A stretch of 64,000 nt of DNA from Emticicia agri (GTDB lineage Bacteria; Bacteroidota; Bacteroidia; Cytophagales; Spirosomataceae). Position 1 is the first letter of the stretch. Each line of letters opens with the position of its first letter. A program made the position numbers and the translations under genes. This document shows positions 17,677-26,201 of this stretch, piece by piece. A model generated the notes under the pieces. It was not told the DNA's origin. It ran no database searches and saw nothing but the letters and a program-made list of their open reading frames with translations. The stretch is from contig NZ_SEWF01000005.1 in the NCBI RefSeq assembly GCF_004168285.1, positions 124,001 to 188,000 on the forward strand, read 5' to 3'.

Positions 17677-17695
17677 AATTACTCTAATTTAAGTG

Positions 17696-18871
17696 TTAAG
17701 ACTCACCATGTGGTGTATGAATAAACTGCTTGCGGGCTTTACCAATATGCAACATGGCTTTCAGCATTGAGAATAATGCGCTTGGTATCTGCAAAAATGC
17801 CATGAGCAGCTTTTTGTTATACCACTTAGCTGGAATGCCCATCAATAATGCTAAAACCAAAGCAAAAAACATTCCAATTGTTACATACAAAAACTCCTTA
17901 AAAAACAAGATTGTTAGTACTAACCAAAGGCATACTATGGCTACCAACATCACTCTTGGCAACAGATATGTCTGGAAAACTTTATCGAAAAAAGCCACAT
18001 TTCCTCTGAAAAGCTGAACCCAACCCTCAACAAAATATTTTTCAAAAAACTCAATTTGCATGGCTATCCAGCGGCTTCTTTGTTTGCTAAAAACATCAGT
18101 CTTAGCTACTTTTTCATCATAGACATAGCGCCCGTCCAGAAAAGCTATCTTTTTCCCTTGTCTGATAATTCTGTATTCCATTTCCTTATCTTCACCTGAT
18201 GTATCGCCGATATTATGCAGTAACGAAACAAAGAAATCCCATTGAAAAGCCATACCGCTACCAATCAGTGCCGAAGGCAAACCTACGGCCACGTGGCCTC
18301 TACGGAAAATATGATTATTAATTTCTTCAGTACAGGCATCTAACAAAGCAAATGGCGTTTTAAAATCCTTAGCAGTTCTGTGGCCTTGCACTACCTGATA
18401 CCCTTTTTCAAAAGCATTGTTTACCGCATGCAGAAAACCTTTAGACATATGATTATCAGCATCTAAAATCACTACGATGTCCACAGGTTCATGGGCTGTA
18501 GCGGCAACAGCTTTCTCTAAAGCCTTTCCTTTCGTACTTTTCTCAAAGCTCACTTCTATCACTTTAATCGGAAGTGTTTTAAGCGTAGCCAAGGTAGCTT
18601 CGCTGAAAGAGTCAGCTATAATGACGACCTCGTATTTATCTTTGGGATAATCTTGCAGAACAGCATCTTTTGCGGTATTGATAATTACGGCATCTTCTTT
18701 ATAACCCGGAATAAAAATCCTGATTTTTCTGAGTGTTTTTGCCTCTGCAAAAGTTTCTTTCCGGGCTATTTTACCTGCAATAGAATAAAAAAGCAGATAA
18801 GCTACCTGAATAAACAGATAGACAAGAATAATGTAGAGAAAAATGTTCAGTATAAGGTATAGTACACTCAT
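17696..18871 (-). CDS. Membrane glycosyltransferase family 2 with QxxRW motif
   Basis: 391 residues. One N-terminal membrane helix (about 4-28), a GT-A catalytic domain with FIPGYKEDAVI, VVIADSFSE and VVILDADNHM (DxD), GEDKEMEYRI and KQRSRW (the QxxRW signature of cellulose/hyaluronan-synthase-type enzymes), then three or four C-terminal helices. Enzymes of this shape add sugars at the membrane and some are processive. In this Wzx/Wzy locus it is more likely a repeat-unit transferase, but a synthase-type role cannot be excluded. About 80 bases separate it from the Wzy-like gene upstream. Confidence 0.85.
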   Translation of the reverse strand: MSVLYLILNIFLYIILVYLFIQVAYLLFYSIAGKIARKETFAEAKTLRKIRIFIPGYKEDAVIINTAKDAVLQDYPKDKYEVVIIADSFSEATLATLKTLPIKVIEVSFEKSTKGKALEKAVAATAHEPVDIVVILDADNHMSKGFLHAVNNAFEKGYQVVQGHRTAKDFKTPFALLDACTEEINNHIFRRGHVAVGLPSALIGSGMAFQWDFFVSLLHNIGDTSGEDKEMEYRIIRQGKKIAFLDGRYVYDEKVAKTDVFSKQRSRWIAMQIEFFEKYFVEGWVQLFRGNVAFFDKVFQTYLLPRVMLVAIVCLWLVLTILFFKEFLYVTIGMFFALVLALLMGIPAKWYNKKLLMAFLQIPSALFSMLKAMLHIGKARKQFIHTPHGES

Positions 18872-18951
18872 CGTTTGATTAGGTTTTGCCCAAAGGTGAT
18901 TACATATTTGAAATAGAACTGATTCATGAAAAACACTTATTAGATGCTTAA

Positions 18952-20424
18952 TTAAGCCATTACTTCCTGACCTTCTTCAATTTTTACCTCTTTAGGTGCA
19001 GGCGTGTCCCATCTTGGACTTAACCATATAAAGGCAAAACTTACATAAACAACAGCTTCTGACGGCATGGCATTGAGTACCTCGTTGCCATAGCTACAAA
19101 GCAGAATACCGGCTGCTCCCGAACATAGCGATACCAGTTGATTTTTAAGCACCGGGTCACGTGTTTTCCAGATGATTCCGGCACTTTTACCCATAATATA
19201 CATCATCATTCCAAACCATATCAGAAAACCTACAATGCCGTACATACCCCATATTTTTACATAAAGGCTGTCGGGTGGTATAGTAGAAATATATTTATCC
19301 TTATTATAGATAGTACCCCATGTACCCATTGTACCTACTCCTGCACCAAAAGGCTTGGTGCGTATATATTCAGCCAATATTTTCTGGTTGATAAATCGTA
19401 CCTGTAAAGAAGCATCTTTAGGGTCTAATGAGGTACGCAAACGTCTTACTTCAGCATTCTGGTTTCCTATGGTAGTATATTTCAGAACTCCAAGGGCTCC
19501 TCCACCTACTATTGCGCCTAAGAGCAGAATTTTTATCTGCTTACTTAGTATCAGAAAGGTAAAGCCCCCTCCTACCAGGCCAAACAAAGCACCTCTTGTG
19601 CCGGATATAAGCATCCCATACATAATTACCAACCCTGCAATCATATACACTATTTTCTTTTTCTTTGTATAAGGCCCAACTGCCAGAATGATACACATAA
19701 TGGCAATCTGTGCCTGAGATGCACCAAATTGTCCGGCATCAGAGTAATAGGAGAAAACCCTGAGTTTGCCGAACAAAACGTGTGTTTTCTTAGGTCCTTC
19801 TTCCAGCCACCTGTTTTCGGCAGCATCAGGCCCTAATTTCATTTGTTTTACCCCATATATGGCGCCTATAAAAGAAAGCACGATAATAATGGTCAGAAAA
19901 GTGTTAATATCTTTCTTTTTATAAAAGAGTAAAATAGCCAGTGGAATGGTTAATATCCAGTATAATGTTGCCGAACGCATTTCATATACCCAACCTAAAA
20001 CACTGGGTCTTTCGGGATTACCTAATTGCAGTACAGTAATCACAAACCATACTACTGCTGTCCAGAACAAATCGTTGTTGATATATCTGAACTTAAACTT
20101 ATCGCTCCTGAAAAACAATACGGCAAACAGCGTAAGAAACAGCAAAGCATCTGTACCTAAACCAGCCTGCAACCCCGGCACGTGCTTACCAATAGTTGGC
20201 ATCAGAAAACAGTACACAATGTAGGTAAACATGCCTATACGAGGTTTCAGAAACACTAATGTTACAAAGCCTACAATAAATGGTAATACCAAAAGAATTA
20301 TGCCGATAGCAACCCCCATCTTGGCTATTATCCAACCAAAGGCAACGGCAAAAAGAACAATGGGTATCAGCCAGATATTCTTTATGACATTACGGTTAGT
20401 TGTATAAAAAACATTGCTTTCCAT
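18952..20424 (-). CDS. O-antigen ligase/polymerase family protein (Wzy-like)
   Basis: 490 residues with about eleven membrane segments and one large periplasmic loop (roughly 300-390, containing RRLRTSLDPKDASLQVRF and RTKPFGAGVGTMGTWG). This loop carries the conserved Arg and Pro-Gly-containing motif typical of the Wzy_C/WaaL family. In this setting the likely role is polymerisation of flipped repeat units in the periplasm. It is 12 bases downstream of the chain-length protein gene, which is the usual partner of a Wzy polymerase. A ligase function is possible but less likely without lipid-A core genes nearby. Confidence 0.85.
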   Translation of the reverse strand: MESNVFYTTNRNVIKNIWLIPIVLFAVAFGWIIAKMGVAIGIILLVLPFIVGFVTLVFLKPRIGMFTYIVYCFLMPTIGKHVPGLQAGLGTDALLFLTLFAVLFFRSDKFKFRYINNDLFWTAVVWFVITVLQLGNPERPSVLGWVYEMRSATLYWILTIPLAILLFYKKKDINTFLTIIIVLSFIGAIYGVKQMKLGPDAAENRWLEEGPKKTHVLFGKLRVFSYYSDAGQFGASQAQIAIMCIILAVGPYTKKKKIVYMIAGLVIMYGMLISGTRGALFGLVGGGFTFLILSKQIKILLLGAIVGGGALGVLKYTTIGNQNAEVRRLRTSLDPKDASLQVRFINQKILAEYIRTKPFGAGVGTMGTWGTIYNKDKYISTIPPDSLYVKIWGMYGIVGFLIWFGMMMYIMGKSAGIIWKTRDPVLKNQLVSLCSGAAGILLCSYGNEVLNAMPSEAVVYVSFAFIWLSPRWDTPAPKEVKIEEGQEVMA

Positions 20425-20436
20425 GCGTACTACTGC

Positions 20437-22644
20437 TTATCCTCTATAGACAGATTTTCTGTTACCAAATTCAAATTTTACCACTTTCTTTATAAACGAC
20501 CTTATGGCATTACGTTTCTTAGGCACTTCACCAATGTATTCTTCGGCAAAATCAGTTTCTACCCCATTCAGAATAAACATTGGTTGACTGCCGGTAGTCT
20601 GGGTAAAGATTGAAACCATTTGTTTATCTTTTGTATCCCAGATACGATTGGCTCTACAAACAAGAATAGAATGACTGAGTGGTGGAAAAAGGCCGGGCTT
20701 AATTACCATTTTTTCTAAGGCAGGAAACTCTACCAATACAAAATCTTTTTCTTTCTTTCTTACCAACTCCCCCCCTTGCATTTTCAGTAGTCCGGTATCC
20801 TGATGCTGTTTGATAATCTCCTGTTCATTGGCCCATTCTATCTGGTGAGCCGCTAAACTAAGAGGCATAGAAATACCTAATTGCCGATACTCGGTATTTG
20901 ATAATAATAGTTGTTTTTCGACATGGTAATTAAGGTCTAATAACTGTCTCTCTAATATATCAATAATTGTGCTTTTACCCTCTCCTTTTTGTGTACTGAT
21001 AAAACCTAAATAAATGGTATCCTGACGGCCATCTATTTTAGCAAGCACATGTTGCAAGAGTCTCAGGTCGGCTTGTCTTAAAAAATCAGGATTATCGTTC
21101 AGCAGCGGATAGATTCCTAACAATGGTAAATTAACCATTTTTTTAGCCCTTGATGGCTCTAATAATGTTTTATTAATAAAGGCCCTGCCAATAATCACAG
21201 CCATTACCAATACAAAACCCACCATAAAACCTACTATAACCAATATAATACGTTTAGACGGATTAGGTTTTAATGGAAGAAACGGTGGGTCAACCACATC
21301 TAATCTTGATGTAAGCTCGGTATTTTGTTGCGAGAGCTTTGCCTGATTAAGGTCGTGCAATAGTTGCAGGTACTCCTGTTCCGAGACATTGATTTGCCTT
21401 TCAATCTTTTTGAGAATGGCACCCAATGGTGCAAATTTCCTATATTCTTCAGTAAACTCTTTTTTGCGTTTATCCATAACGGCCAGTTTTGCTTTGCTTT
21501 GTTCAAAAGCAAGCGTTGTTCTCAGCCATTCGTCCAGCACATTCTTGGTCGGGATTCCATTAGGGGTATTTGTCTGCTGATTCAGGTTATTGAGCGATTT
21601 CTTGATATTAGCCTCATAAGTAGCAGCCAGGTTTTTAAGGCTATCTAATTCTCTTTTATTAGAACCATCTTTATTAACAATTTCGCTATTGGCAATTTTG
21701 TTATAGATATCCGACAGTTTCTGACGCTCGTCAATAATTTCACTTCCATAAATCGACTGATATACACGGTTTTTGATGCTTTCATTTACTTTATCCAAAG
21801 ATTTACTGGAGGCCAGCTCTTCCATTTCCAAATCATGATTCATGGCATACAAATCTTCTCTTTCCCCTGCTACAGCTTTGGTTTGTTCGTAGTAGTTAAT
21901 GATGTCGTTATTTTTATTAAAATCCAGGAAGAGTTTTTCTACCGAATCAAGCTTGATAAAAGCTTTTCTGGTTTGTGTTTCAAAATAATCTACTACCGAG
22001 GTAGTCTGTCCACCTTTCACCGACTTGTATTTTTCCATAAAAATACTTTCCAGCAACTCCAACGTCCGCTTGCAGATAAAAGGGTCATTGGTTTCGTAGG
22101 AGATTTTCACCAAATCACTGGAACTGATACGATTCGCTTCAATTTTCTTGAGTGCATCTAAAGAATAGAAAGGCTCTTTCGAATTCAGAAGTTCATATAT
22201 CAGATTATCGTCGCTACTCTCCATAAATTTAGTGATAGCTTCACGTGTTTCAGATAGTGTTGGCTTTACTATTATTTGTCTAATACTATCCGGCACCTGC
22301 CTGCTTAGTTCGTCGTATGCCAACCAGGTCATTACCTGTGGGTCATGTTTTTTTAGGGATAAATGCTCTGCCAGTAATGAAATGGCAACATCTTGTTTAG
22401 TTTCCCGTGATTGAATAAGCGTAAGGAGGTTATCAAATGCATTGCTGGTAGAAAAGAAGTCAGCCTTAATTTCGCCACTAAGGCTATATCCTGAGGCAAT
22501 ACCCGTGTAAATAGTTGATTCTGAAGCATATACTTTTTTCTCCTTACGTGTAAAATAAAAAATCGCAACAGCTAATACGATAGGTACCAATATCAGCCAT
22601 TTAAGATTTTTATAAACCAGATTAAGGAAATGCAAGAAACTCAT
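20437..22644 (-). CDS. Wzz/Wzc-like polysaccharide co-polymerase with degenerate kinase domain
   Basis: 735 residues. Two membrane helices (about 14-31 and 480-505, RIILVIVGFMVGFVLVMAV) flank a long, coiled-coil-rich periplasmic region, the layout of chain-length regulators. The cytoplasmic tail has a P-loop (STQKGEGKSTI, about 547-557) as in bacterial tyrosine kinases. However, the expected Walker A' Asp and the Walker B Asp are not visible (VLVEFPAL in place of hhhDxPP), and there is no C-terminal tyrosine cluster. The protein probably sets EPS chain length without autophosphorylating. Its ATG overlaps the TGA of the TolC-like gene (ATGA, 22641-22644), so the two are translationally coupled. 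Confidence 0.85.
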   Translation of the reverse strand: MSFLHFLNLVYKNLKWLILVPIVLAVAIFYFTRKEKKVYASESTIYTGIASGYSLSGEIKADFFSTSNAFDNLLTLIQSRETKQDVAISLLAEHLSLKKHDPQVMTWLAYDELSRQVPDSIRQIIVKPTLSETREAITKFMESSDDNLIYELLNSKEPFYSLDALKKIEANRISSSDLVKISYETNDPFICKRTLELLESIFMEKYKSVKGGQTTSVVDYFETQTRKAFIKLDSVEKLFLDFNKNNDIINYYEQTKAVAGEREDLYAMNHDLEMEELASSKSLDKVNESIKNRVYQSIYGSEIIDERQKLSDIYNKIANSEIVNKDGSNKRELDSLKNLAATYEANIKKSLNNLNQQTNTPNGIPTKNVLDEWLRTTLAFEQSKAKLAVMDKRKKEFTEEYRKFAPLGAILKKIERQINVSEQEYLQLLHDLNQAKLSQQNTELTSRLDVVDPPFLPLKPNPSKRIILVIVGFMVGFVLVMAVIIGRAFINKTLLEPSRAKKMVNLPLLGIYPLLNDNPDFLRQADLRLLQHVLAKIDGRQDTIYLGFISTQKGEGKSTIIDILERQLLDLNYHVEKQLLLSNTEYRQLGISMPLSLAAHQIEWANEQEIIKQHQDTGLLKMQGGELVRKKEKDFVLVEFPALEKMVIKPGLFPPLSHSILVCRANRIWDTKDKQMVSIFTQTTGSQPMFILNGVETDFAEEYIGEVPKKRNAIRSFIKKVVKFEFGNRKSVYRG

Positions 22645-23402
22645 TTTATTCTCTTTAATAATGACGCTAAAGTTGTTCCTGTGAATGTCTCTAATTGCAT
22701 AAGATTAGTCTGAAACAGGTTTACTGTCTGCTCATATTCTATCTTAGCTTTATTATTCATATCAAGTACTCTCGAAAGTTGCTCAACAGTCAGTTGTCCT
22801 TGCAAAAACTCTTTCTCAGCCAGGTCATAATTCAATTGTGACGATTGCTTATTACTGGTAGTGATAGCCAGTAATTTCTGAGAGAGTTTCAGTTCCTGAT
22901 ACATCCGTATTACCTCTTGCTTTACCGCCATCGTAGCCGATTCTCTTTCATGACCAAATATTTCCATCTGCATCTGAGCCGTTTTTACCAGATGTTTACG
23001 GTTGATAACTGTGGTAATAGGTAAAGATATACCTACACCTAAATTATAAAAGCCTGTTTGGGTAGTAGTAAGTCTGTTAAAATTGGTCGATGCCGTAGCA
23101 TCCGCTACCGCAGCATAATTGGTACCGTAGGCATAACTGGCCTGCAAACCAAGCGCACTATAAATAGAATTCTTATTTATTTTCACGTTGGCCTGAGCCA
23201 TTTGAATACTCTTATCGAATCTTTTTATATCTCCCGAATTTTTTAAGGCAGCATCGATCAGAAAAGGCAGGAGTTCATCGGTGGCAAATGCTTTTGCCAG
23301 AGTGGCGTCAACAGAGGTAACCTGAGCATGTACTTCTGTATTAATAGAAATAAGGATAAATACAGCAATAAACACTGTAGAAAGTCTTCTAAGGCACGTC
23401 AT
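22641..23402 (-). CDS. Short TolC-family outer-membrane protein
   Basis: 253 residues from the Met at 23402, chosen because it begins a good signal peptide (MTCLRRLSTVFIAVFILIS...EVHAQ); an upstream in-frame Met would put 28 hydrophilic residues before it. The mature chain is helical and coiled-coil-like with the TolC pattern (GVGISLPITT, LAEKEFLQGQLTVEQLSRVLDMNNKAKIEYEQ). It is about half the length of ordinary TolC proteins, so it holds roughly one of the two structural repeats. It is first in the EPS operon, coupled by ATGA overlap to the Wzz/Wzc-like gene. It may replace the missing Wza-type export channel. Confidence 0.8.
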   Translation of the reverse strand: MTCLRRLSTVFIAVFILISINTEVHAQVTSVDATLAKAFATDELLPFLIDAALKNSGDIKRFDKSIQMAQANVKINKNSIYSALGLQASYAYGTNYAAVADATASTNFNRLTTTQTGFYNLGVGISLPITTVINRKHLVKTAQMQMEIFGHERESATMAVKQEVIRMYQELKLSQKLLAITTSNKQSSQLNYDLAEKEFLQGQLTVEQLSRVLDMNNKAKIEYEQTVNLFQTNLMQLETFTGTTLASLLKRIK

Positions 23403-23660
23403 TTTTTTATCAACAAAGGTTTGTTGTCTTTCAATATAAGTTAAGCCTAAAGGCTTATTAGCAAGTTCCTCAAATATCATACCCAATCTTATTTTGGTAA
23501 GAAATACTTATCAAAAATCACTTTTCTTTTTTTTGAGTAACCCAATAGCAGAGTTCAAGAGGATAGCAGGAGTTCAGGAAAAGGAGGAAAATTTTGATTC
23601 AATTACAGCAATAATTATAAATTCTGTGAATTTATAATACAATTAACACTCTTTCTGAAT

Positions 23661-23696
23661 AAAAACAGCTACTAATGTTTTAGTAACTGTTTTTTT
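23661..23696. terminator. Bidirectional terminator between the family 2 glycosyltransferase and TolC-like genes
   Basis: AAAAACAGCTACTAA (from 23661) pairs with TTAGTAACTGTTTTTTT (to 23696) with one mismatch and a tight loop; long A and T runs lie outside the stem, so both strands end in T. It stands 20 bases after the stop of the leftward glycosyltransferase gene at 23717 and divides the locus into transcription units. The remaining DNA from 23403 to 23716 holds no gene; the TolC-operon promoter should be in it but no clear match was found. Confidence 0.75.
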
Positions 23697-23716
23697 CGAA
23701 AATTATTATATTTTTA

Positions 23717-24925
23717 TCATTGCGCACGTTTAACTTTCTCCCAGATACCGGAAGTAATTCCCTGGCGATAGCGGTTATAGCCTTTAATAGCACAATAGTT
23801 CATGAATGAAAAGTAAAATGGTACAAAAAGCAGTTTTATTCTGATTTTCTGATTTTCTAACCAATAGCCTACTATGGCTAATACATAAAACACAATCTGT
23901 GCAACCAGTAATGCTTTATAAAAAGTTACAGGCTCGTTCATATCTTCCATCAATACCAAAGCCAGATTCAATAAAAATATAATAGGCAGGCAAAACGGTG
24001 CTACTGCCCAACGCATGGCTCTATGCGATACGTATTGAAAAGATAACCAGCCATACTTAAATATATTCCATAAAAACCCAAGACGGGCAATAGACTGAAA
24101 TCCTCCTGTGGCAATACGGATTTTTCGTTTCATTTCGTCCTGAATAGAAAAAGATGGTCGCTCAATAGCATAGGCTTCCGGTTCATAGATTACCCGATAT
24201 CCGTTAGCGGCCACCCTTAGCGAAACCATAAAGTCGTCAAGCAAAGTATCTTTTTCAACCGAGCCATAAAGATTTGTTCTGACAGCAAATAATTCACCTG
24301 CTGCCCCAACTACCGAATAAAGCTTGGTATCTAATTTTTTCAGAAAAGACTCGTACTTCCAGTATAACCCCTCTCCTGCGCCTGCCGCAGCTTCACTATC
24401 ATCAACCTGAATACGTTTCTCTCCTGCTACTGCTCCTACGTTTTCATCTTTAAAATGGCGGACAATATTCTTGATAACTGCTTTATTCAGTGTGGTGTTA
24501 GCGTCGGTAAAAATAACAATCGGCGTATCAATTGTTTTAATTGCCATATTCATGGCTTCTATCTTTCCCTTACGTTCGTTGCCTCCAATGATTTTCAGGT
24601 TCGGATAAGTAGCCATCAAAGACTGTATATATTCGGTAGTACCATCATTTGAACCCTCTGTTACAAACAGAATATCTATTTTATCTGCCGGATAATCTAA
24701 GCCAAAAGAATTTTTCACTTTTGCTTCGATACAACTCATTTCGTTGTAGGCAGGAATCGCCAGCGTAACTTTAGGCTGAAAAGCAGGGTCATTCAATGTT
24801 GGGAAGGAGATTCCCAGTAGGGTTCTGATTTTAACAAATAGCCAGGCTACTATGCCATAGCCTATATAAGTGTAAAAAACCAGACCTATACAAACCCAGA
24901 AAAGAATTTCAATGATAGTTTTCAT
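23717..24925 (-). CDS. Membrane glycosyltransferase family 2
   Basis: 402 residues from the Met at 24925, preferred over an earlier Met because it directly begins the N-terminal membrane helix (MKTIIEILFWVCIGLVFYTYIGYG). The GT-A domain shows LAIPAYNEMSCIEAKV, FVTEGSNDGTTE, IFTDANTT (DxD-like), AGELFAVR, LDDFMVSLRV and the RKIRIATGGFQS segment, and two or three helices close the C-terminus. It resembles membrane glycosyltransferases that build EPS backbones. It is cut off from the rest of the EPS genes by a terminator and may be a monocistronic unit upstream of them. Confidence 0.85.
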   Translation of the reverse strand: MKTIIEILFWVCIGLVFYTYIGYGIVAWLFVKIRTLLGISFPTLNDPAFQPKVTLAIPAYNEMSCIEAKVKNSFGLDYPADKIDILFVTEGSNDGTTEYIQSLMATYPNLKIIGGNERKGKIEAMNMAIKTIDTPIVIFTDANTTLNKAVIKNIVRHFKDENVGAVAGEKRIQVDDSEAAAGAGEGLYWKYESFLKKLDTKLYSVVGAAGELFAVRTNLYGSVEKDTLLDDFMVSLRVAANGYRVIYEPEAYAIERPSFSIQDEMKRKIRIATGGFQSIARLGFLWNIFKYGWLSFQYVSHRAMRWAVAPFCLPIIFLLNLALVLMEDMNEPVTFYKALLVAQIVFYVLAIVGYWLENQKIRIKLLFVPFYFSFMNYCAIKGYNRYRQGITSGIWEKVKRAQ

Positions 24926-25022
24926 TATGAATCTAATAAGTAGCAGGAAAGTTCTATAATACAAAAACAACGATTGACCAGATAGGAACTTGCCTTACCG
25001 GAACAAATCATTATTTTTTTAA

Positions 25023-25391
25023 TTAAACATAATCTTCCATTCGCTTCAGGTCTTCTTCAATTACCAGTTTTGCATGATTAACATCTACTGCAATCTGTTG
25101 GTATTGAGTCAGCAACTCTCCCTGAGCAGGGCCTGATTTGGCAAAAGTTTCAAAGGCCTGAATCTTGGGATGTAAGAAAGTTAACCCTACCATCGAAAAC
25201 GACGGTTTAATCTGATGAGCCAGACGACCAACTTCAGCATAATTTTTACTGACTATTTTATCGTACATCTCATTCCATACCGGAATGCTTTCTTCTAAAA
25301 AAGAACTAAACATGATTTGTACGATAGATAAATCTCCACCATAAATTTCGTTGATATAGTCGGCGTCAAGATGAGCATTAAACTCAAACAT
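25023..25391 (-). CDS. Stand-alone Hpt (histidine phosphotransfer) domain protein
   Basis: 122 residues from the Met at 25391; the longer frame begins with a hydrophobic stretch absent from related domains. The phospho-accepting His lies in GRLAHQIKPSFSMVGL. The whole protein aligns with the C-terminal Hpt domain of the kinase at 26198 (VHKLKPTLAMVGLTELE; IYGGDLSIVQIMFSSFLEE against MYGNDKEYAADMFQTFLTE), so one probably arose from the other by duplication. It should carry phosphate between receiver domains in the cytoplasm. It is the third gene after the hybrid kinase and the LytTR regulator, with a gap of about 120 bases. Confidence 0.88.
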   Translation of the reverse strand: MFEFNAHLDADYINEIYGGDLSIVQIMFSSFLEESIPVWNEMYDKIVSKNYAEVGRLAHQIKPSFSMVGLTFLHPKIQAFETFAKSGPAQGELLTQYQQIAVDVNHAKLVIEEDLKRMEDYV

Positions 25392-25511
25392 ACAAGTATA
25401 ATTTTTTAGGTAAGAATAAAGCAAAAAAAGTACCATTATGAACTTTTCACTGAAAAATATTTCAGCGAAACTCTGGTAGTTTTTCAGGGGTTAACAGGAG
25501 AGCTGAAATGG

Positions 25512-26201
25512 TTAGAGCATATTAAGGCGGTTCATTAACTCAGGTTTATTGGCTCGGCTGATAGGAATTACTTTCTTGGCTATAACCAGGTTGTTTTCTT
25601 CTATATCAACAATTTTATCGAGATGAACAATGAAAGAACGATGTACACGTAGAAACTGGTTGCCTAATTTTTCTTCCAGATACTTCATGGTTGTATGAAT
25701 AATGTAAGAATTGTCTTGTGTAAAAATTTTGACATAATCGCCTATGTTTTCAATATACAGAATATCTGCATAGGCCAGACGTATATATCTGCCATCTGTT
25801 TTTACATAAATCTCTTGTCGTTGTGTGGAAACCGTCGTTTTCCGGGCATTCAGTTCCAATACCTTATCAACTGCCATTTTAAACCGTGGCAGCATAACAG
25901 GTTTTTTCAGATAATCGGTTACTTGATACTGATAGGCATCAAAGGCATATTCTATCTTAGTAGTAGTCATTATCACCTGAGGTATAGAGGTCAGGTTTTC
26001 CAGCAAATCAAATCCTGAAAGTCCTGGCATCTCTACGTCAAGCCATATAATATCCACTTTTTCAGTCGATAAGAAAACTAAAGCATCTTCGGCATTCTCA
26101 AAAACAGAAACTAAGTCAAGCGACTCATGTTGTTCGCAGAGTCGCTGTAATGATTTCCGAGCCATTACTTCATCTTCAACGATGATACATTTTAATTTCA
26201 T
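25512..26201 (-). CDS. LytTR-family response regulator
   Basis: 229 residues. The receiver domain (about 3-118) has E9-D10, acceptor D55 (IIWLDVEMPG) and a Lys in LKKPVMLP. The C-terminal LytTR DNA-binding domain (about 128-228) shows DYVKIFTQDNSYIIHTTM, FLRVHRSFIVHLDKI and PISRANKPELMNRL. It binds DNA as a dimer, usually at direct repeats. Its ATG overlaps the TGA of the hybrid kinase (ATGA at 26198-26201), a strong sign that the pair works together. LytTR regulators often control extracellular polysaccharide or surface genes; the EPS locus next door is a plausible but unproven target. Confidence 0.92.
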   Translation of the reverse strand: MKLKCIIVEDEVMARKSLQRLCEQHESLDLVSVFENAEDALVFLSTEKVDIIWLDVEMPGLSGFDLLENLTSIPQVIMTTTKIEYAFDAYQYQVTDYLKKPVMLPRFKMAVDKVLELNARKTTVSTQRQEIYVKTDGRYIRLAYADILYIENIGDYVKIFTQDNSYIIHTTMKYLEEKLGNQFLRVHRSFIVHLDKIVDIEENNLVIAKKVIPISRANKPELMNRLNML

